NCBI GenBank assembly: GCA_020852175.1
Contig: JADZBH010000007.1
Location: 31,737 to 95,736, forward strand
DNA length: 64,000 nt
Direction: 5' to 3'
Source: Bryobacterales bacterium
Lineage (GTDB): Bacteria > Acidobacteriota > Terriglobia > Bryobacterales > Bryobacteraceae
In this document: positions 61,965 to 64,000 of the stretch, one piece after another
Position numbering within the stretch: the first letter of the stretch is position 1
How the letters are laid out: each line of letters starts with the position of its first letter
The notes under the pieces: generated by a model
Seen by the model: only the letters and a program-made list of their open reading frames with translations
Database searches by the model: none
Told to the model about the DNA's origin: nothing
Position numbers and translations under genes: made by a program

Positions 61965-62150
61965 CTACTTTTCCACAATGGCCAGCAGATGGGGCACCTT
62001 GGCCACCATGCCGCGAAAGCCCGCGTTATCCGGCACGGTCGCCGTCTGGTTCATCTTCTTCAAACCCAACTGGCGCACAATCACCTTCTGCTTCTCAGGC
62101 CGGCCCGTGGGACTGGCCACCAGTTTGATCGTGATCGTTCCCTGCGACAT
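61965..62150 (-). CDS. rpmD: 50S ribosomal protein L30
   Basis: A 61-aa L30 with the short-form length. ITIKLVASPTGRPEKQKVIV (20) and LGLKKMNQTATVPDN match the family ferredoxin-like fold. It lies between rpsE and rplO with 28-nt gaps. Confidence 0.95.
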   Translation of the reverse strand: MSQGTITIKLVASPTGRPEKQKVIVRQLGLKKMNQTATVPDNAGFRGMVAKVPHLLAIVEK

Positions 62151-62178
62151 GCGATTGTCCTTCCTCGTTCCCGTCCCG

Positions 62179-62697
62179 TTAGGCCTTCAGCCGGTCCACC
62201 GGAAGTCCGCGCAAGTCGGCCACCTCGGCGCGGTCGCGCAACTGTTCCAGCGCGTCCACGGCGGCGCGCACCACGTTGTGCGGATTATGCGATCCGATCG
62301 ACTTGGTGACGACGTTGGGGATGCCTGCCGCTTCCATCACCGCGCGCACCGGGCCGCCGGCGATCACGCCGGTACCGGCCGGAGCCGGCTTCAGCAACAC
62401 CTGGCCTGAACCGAAACGGCCGAGCACCGGGTGCAGGATCGAGTGTTCGGTGACGTGCACCTTGCGCAGGTTCCGCTTGGCCGCCTCGATGCCCTTCTTG
62501 ATCGCCGAGGGAACTTCACGCGCCTTGCCGGTACCGAAACCGACAACCTTGGCGCCCGGATCGCCGATGACAATCAGCGCCGCGAAACTGAGATTCTTAC
62601 CGCCCTTGACGACTTTGGTAACGCGGTTGATCGAAATCACCTGTTCCCTCAGGTTCAGGCCCGCTACGTCCGTCTTTTTGATGTGATTCACCGGCAT
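62179..62697 (-). CDS. rpsE: 30S ribosomal protein S5
   Basis: A 172-aa S5: [20 protein letters not shown] (20) in the RNA-binding part, [39 protein letters not shown], and [16 protein letters not shown]. The fidelity-related loop VTKVVKGGK is intact. Spc operon. Confidence 0.97.
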   Translation of the reverse strand: MPVNHIKKTDVAGLNLREQVISINRVTKVVKGGKNLSFAALIVIGDPGAKVVGFGTGKAREVPSAIKKGIEAAKRNLRKVHVTEHSILHPVLGRFGSGQVLLKPAPAGTGVIAGGPVRAVMEAAGIPNVVTKSIGSHNPHNVVRAAVDALEQLRDRAEVADLRGLPVDRLKA

Positions 62698-62717
62698 TCG
62701 ATCTTCCTTGTCTGCCC

Positions 62718-63080
62718 TTAGAACTCGAGTCCCGCTTCGCGCGCGCCATCGGCCAGCGCTTTCACGCGGCCATGATATTGATAGCCGCCACGATCAAACA
62801 CAACCGTCTGGATTCCCTTTTCCTTGGCTCTTTCGGCAACCAGCTTGCCGATCTCCCTGGCGCCCGCCACATTGCCGCCGTTCTTCACCTTGCTGTCCTT
62901 CTCGCGCGTGGAGGCCGAGGCAAGCGTAACCCCGGCGCGGTCGTCGATCACCTGTGCGTAAATGTGCGTCAGGCTCCGGTAGACCGCCAGCCGCGGACGC
63001 TCGGCCGTGCCGCTCACGCGGGCGCGGATGCGCTTGTGGAGCCGTTCGCGGTGCAGCGTGCGGGATAGCTTGTTAATCAT
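62718..63080 (-). CDS. rplR: 50S ribosomal protein L18
   Basis: A 120-aa 5S rRNA binding protein. [20 protein letters not shown] (20), [31 protein letters not shown] and [15 protein letters not shown] are typical. It lies between rplF and rpsE. Confidence 0.97.
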   Translation of the reverse strand: MINKLSRTLHRERLHKRIRARVSGTAERPRLAVYRSLTHIYAQVIDDRAGVTLASASTREKDSKVKNGGNVAGAREIGKLVAERAKEKGIQTVVFDRGGYQYHGRVKALADGAREAGLEF

Positions 63081-63117
63081 GACGTCTTAGACTCCTTTGC
63101 TCACAGGCCACGCACGG

Positions 63118-63654
63118 CTACTTGCCGCCCGCTCCGGCCTTGCCAGCTTTCTTGCGCAGCACCTCGCCGGTGTAGCGCACACCCTTGTTCTTGTACGGAT
63201 CCGGCGGACGCAGGAAACGCATATTCGCGCACACCTGGCCCAGCAACTGCTTGTCGTGGCTCGTGAGAACCAGGTGGGTCAGTTTATCCACCTTCGCCTC
63301 CACGCCCTCGGGCAGCATGAATTCGATGGCGTGCGAGTAACCGAGGCTGAAAGAGACGATCCGTCCCTTGATTTCCATGCGGTAGCCGGTGCCCACCACA
63401 TCGAGCTCCCGCGTGAACCCGGTGGAAACGCCCGTCACGGCGTTGGCCGTCAGCGCACGCACAAGACCGTGCTTGGCGGCGTCCTTGTCCGAGTTGCGGA
63501 GAATGGTGAGCGTCCCGTTCTCGTTCTGAATCTGGATGCCCGCTGGAAGGGCCACGGTGAGCCGGCCCTTGGGGCCCTTCACCTCGATCTGGTCACCGAC
63601 ATTGATCTCCACGCCCTTGGGGAGCGGAATGGGTTTTTTACCGATACGCGACAT
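63118..63654 (-). CDS. rplF: 50S ribosomal protein L6
   Basis: A 178-aa L6: [41 protein letters not shown]-like [18 protein letters not shown], and [19 protein letters not shown] at the 23S-binding end. Two tandem L6 domains of about 85 residues. GGGAGAATC precedes the ATG. Confidence 0.97.
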   Translation of the reverse strand: MSRIGKKPIPLPKGVEINVGDQIEVKGPKGRLTVALPAGIQIQNENGTLTILRNSDKDAAKHGLVRALTANAVTGVSTGFTRELDVVGTGYRMEIKGRIVSFSLGYSHAIEFMLPEGVEAKVDKLTHLVLTSHDKQLLGQVCANMRFLRPPDPYKNKGVRYTGEVLRKKAGKAGAGGK

Positions 63655-63672
63655 GCTGATTCTCCCTTCCGC

Positions 63673-64000
63673 TTACCAGAGCTGGCAGAGCACTTCGCCG
63701 CCAACGCCCATCTTCCGCGCCGCGGCGCCGGTCATGATGCCTTGCGACGTTGTCAATATATTGATCCCCAGGCCGCCCAGCACGCGCGGGACATCTTCCT
63801 TGCCGACATAGATGCGGCAGCCCGGACGCGACACGCGATGAATTTCGCTGATCACCGGCGTATTCGCGGTCGAGTACTTCAGGTAGATGCGGATGAGCTT
63901 GGCCGGTCCTTCTTCCACCAGTTTGTAGTTGAGAATGTAGCCCTCATCCTTGAGAATGCGGGCGATTTCCAGCTTCAGCTTCGAACTCGGCACGTCCACC
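63673..64000 (-). CDS. rpsH: 30S ribosomal protein S8, 5' end cut by window
   Basis: The visible 109 codons begin inside the protein: VDVPSSKLKLEIARILKDEG, shown in full 20 residues, follows the missing N-terminal helix. Further marks are RVSRPGCRIYVGKEDVPRVL (20) and the C-terminal GINILTTSQGIMTG and GGEVLCQLW. About 25 residues including the start lie beyond 64000. It lies 18 nt upstream of rplF. Confidence 0.96.
   Translation of the reverse strand, partial: VDVPSSKLKLEIARILKDEGYILNYKLVEEGPAKLIRIYLKYSTANTPVISEIHRVSRPGCRIYVGKEDVPRVLGGLGINILTTSQGIMTGAAARKMGVGGEVLCQLW

Overview
This is a GC-rich bacterial chromosome segment with dense coding on both strands and no rRNA, tRNA, insertion sequence, integrase or CRISPR array that I could recognise. 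The gene content suggests an acidobacterium, probably of the Solibacter/Bryobacter group: a Ser/Thr kinase fused to TolB-like propeller repeats, a metzincin-like secreted zinc protease, an exported CehA/McbA-type phosphoesterase, a ceramidase-like hydrolase, an lpxA-lpxI lipid A cluster (a diderm), BamA and Skp. That taxonomic call is inference; no marker could be searched.

Layout. 1-2.0 kb: kinase (cut by the window edge), divergent from a membrane PDZ-GAF-SpoIIE phosphatase, YceI and a methyltransferase-like protein. 6.3-9.1 kb: WD40 protein coupled to an intradiol dioxygenase, a TetR regulator, and a divergent secreted protein. 9.1-15 kb: Nramp-like transporter, enoyl-CoA hydratase, ArnT-like glycosyltransferase, formaldehyde dehydrogenase, MetF. 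15-21 kb: three hydrolases in a row. 21-31 kb: P5C dehydrogenase, YtxH, a DUF2007-like protein, ComEC, a redoxin, citrate synthase, a D-aminoacylase-like enzyme and an ankyrin protein. 31-37 kb: a NarL-type two-component pair, a TIM-barrel protein, SppA and a FliA/WhiG-type sigma factor. 37-44.5 kb: a 520-nt non-coding stretch, then fabZ-lpxA-lpxI-Gfo/Idh-TonB-(53-aa membrane protein) on the minus strand, an M20 peptidase, and a ketosynthase. 44.7-55.3 kb: bamA-skp, a TPR protein, H+-pyrophosphatase, an RlmI-like methyltransferase, HtpX and Hsp20. 55.5-64 kb: the distal S10-spc-alpha ribosomal supercluster read on the minus strand, from rpsH (partial) to rplQ, including a 37-codon rpmJ and a divergent infA.

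Functional themes are envelope biogenesis (lipid A, BamA/Skp, TonB, SppA, HtpX), signalling by phosphorylation and possibly partner switching, and secreted hydrolysis.

The most unusual signals are non-coding. Several genes have a TAnnnT -10 box 5-9 nt before the start codon and no Shine-Dalgarno sequence (leaderless transcripts). The fabZ/M20 promoter has -10 boxes on the two strands that overlap. A perfect 9-8-9 inverted repeat that is not CIRCE covers the -35 box of hsp20. The DNA between the sigma factor gene and the lpx/tonB operon can fold into hairpins that are better paired as minus-strand RNA. A terminator-like hairpin sits inside the signal-peptide codons of the gene after gltA. No complete unknown multi-gene defence or biosynthetic system is evident.
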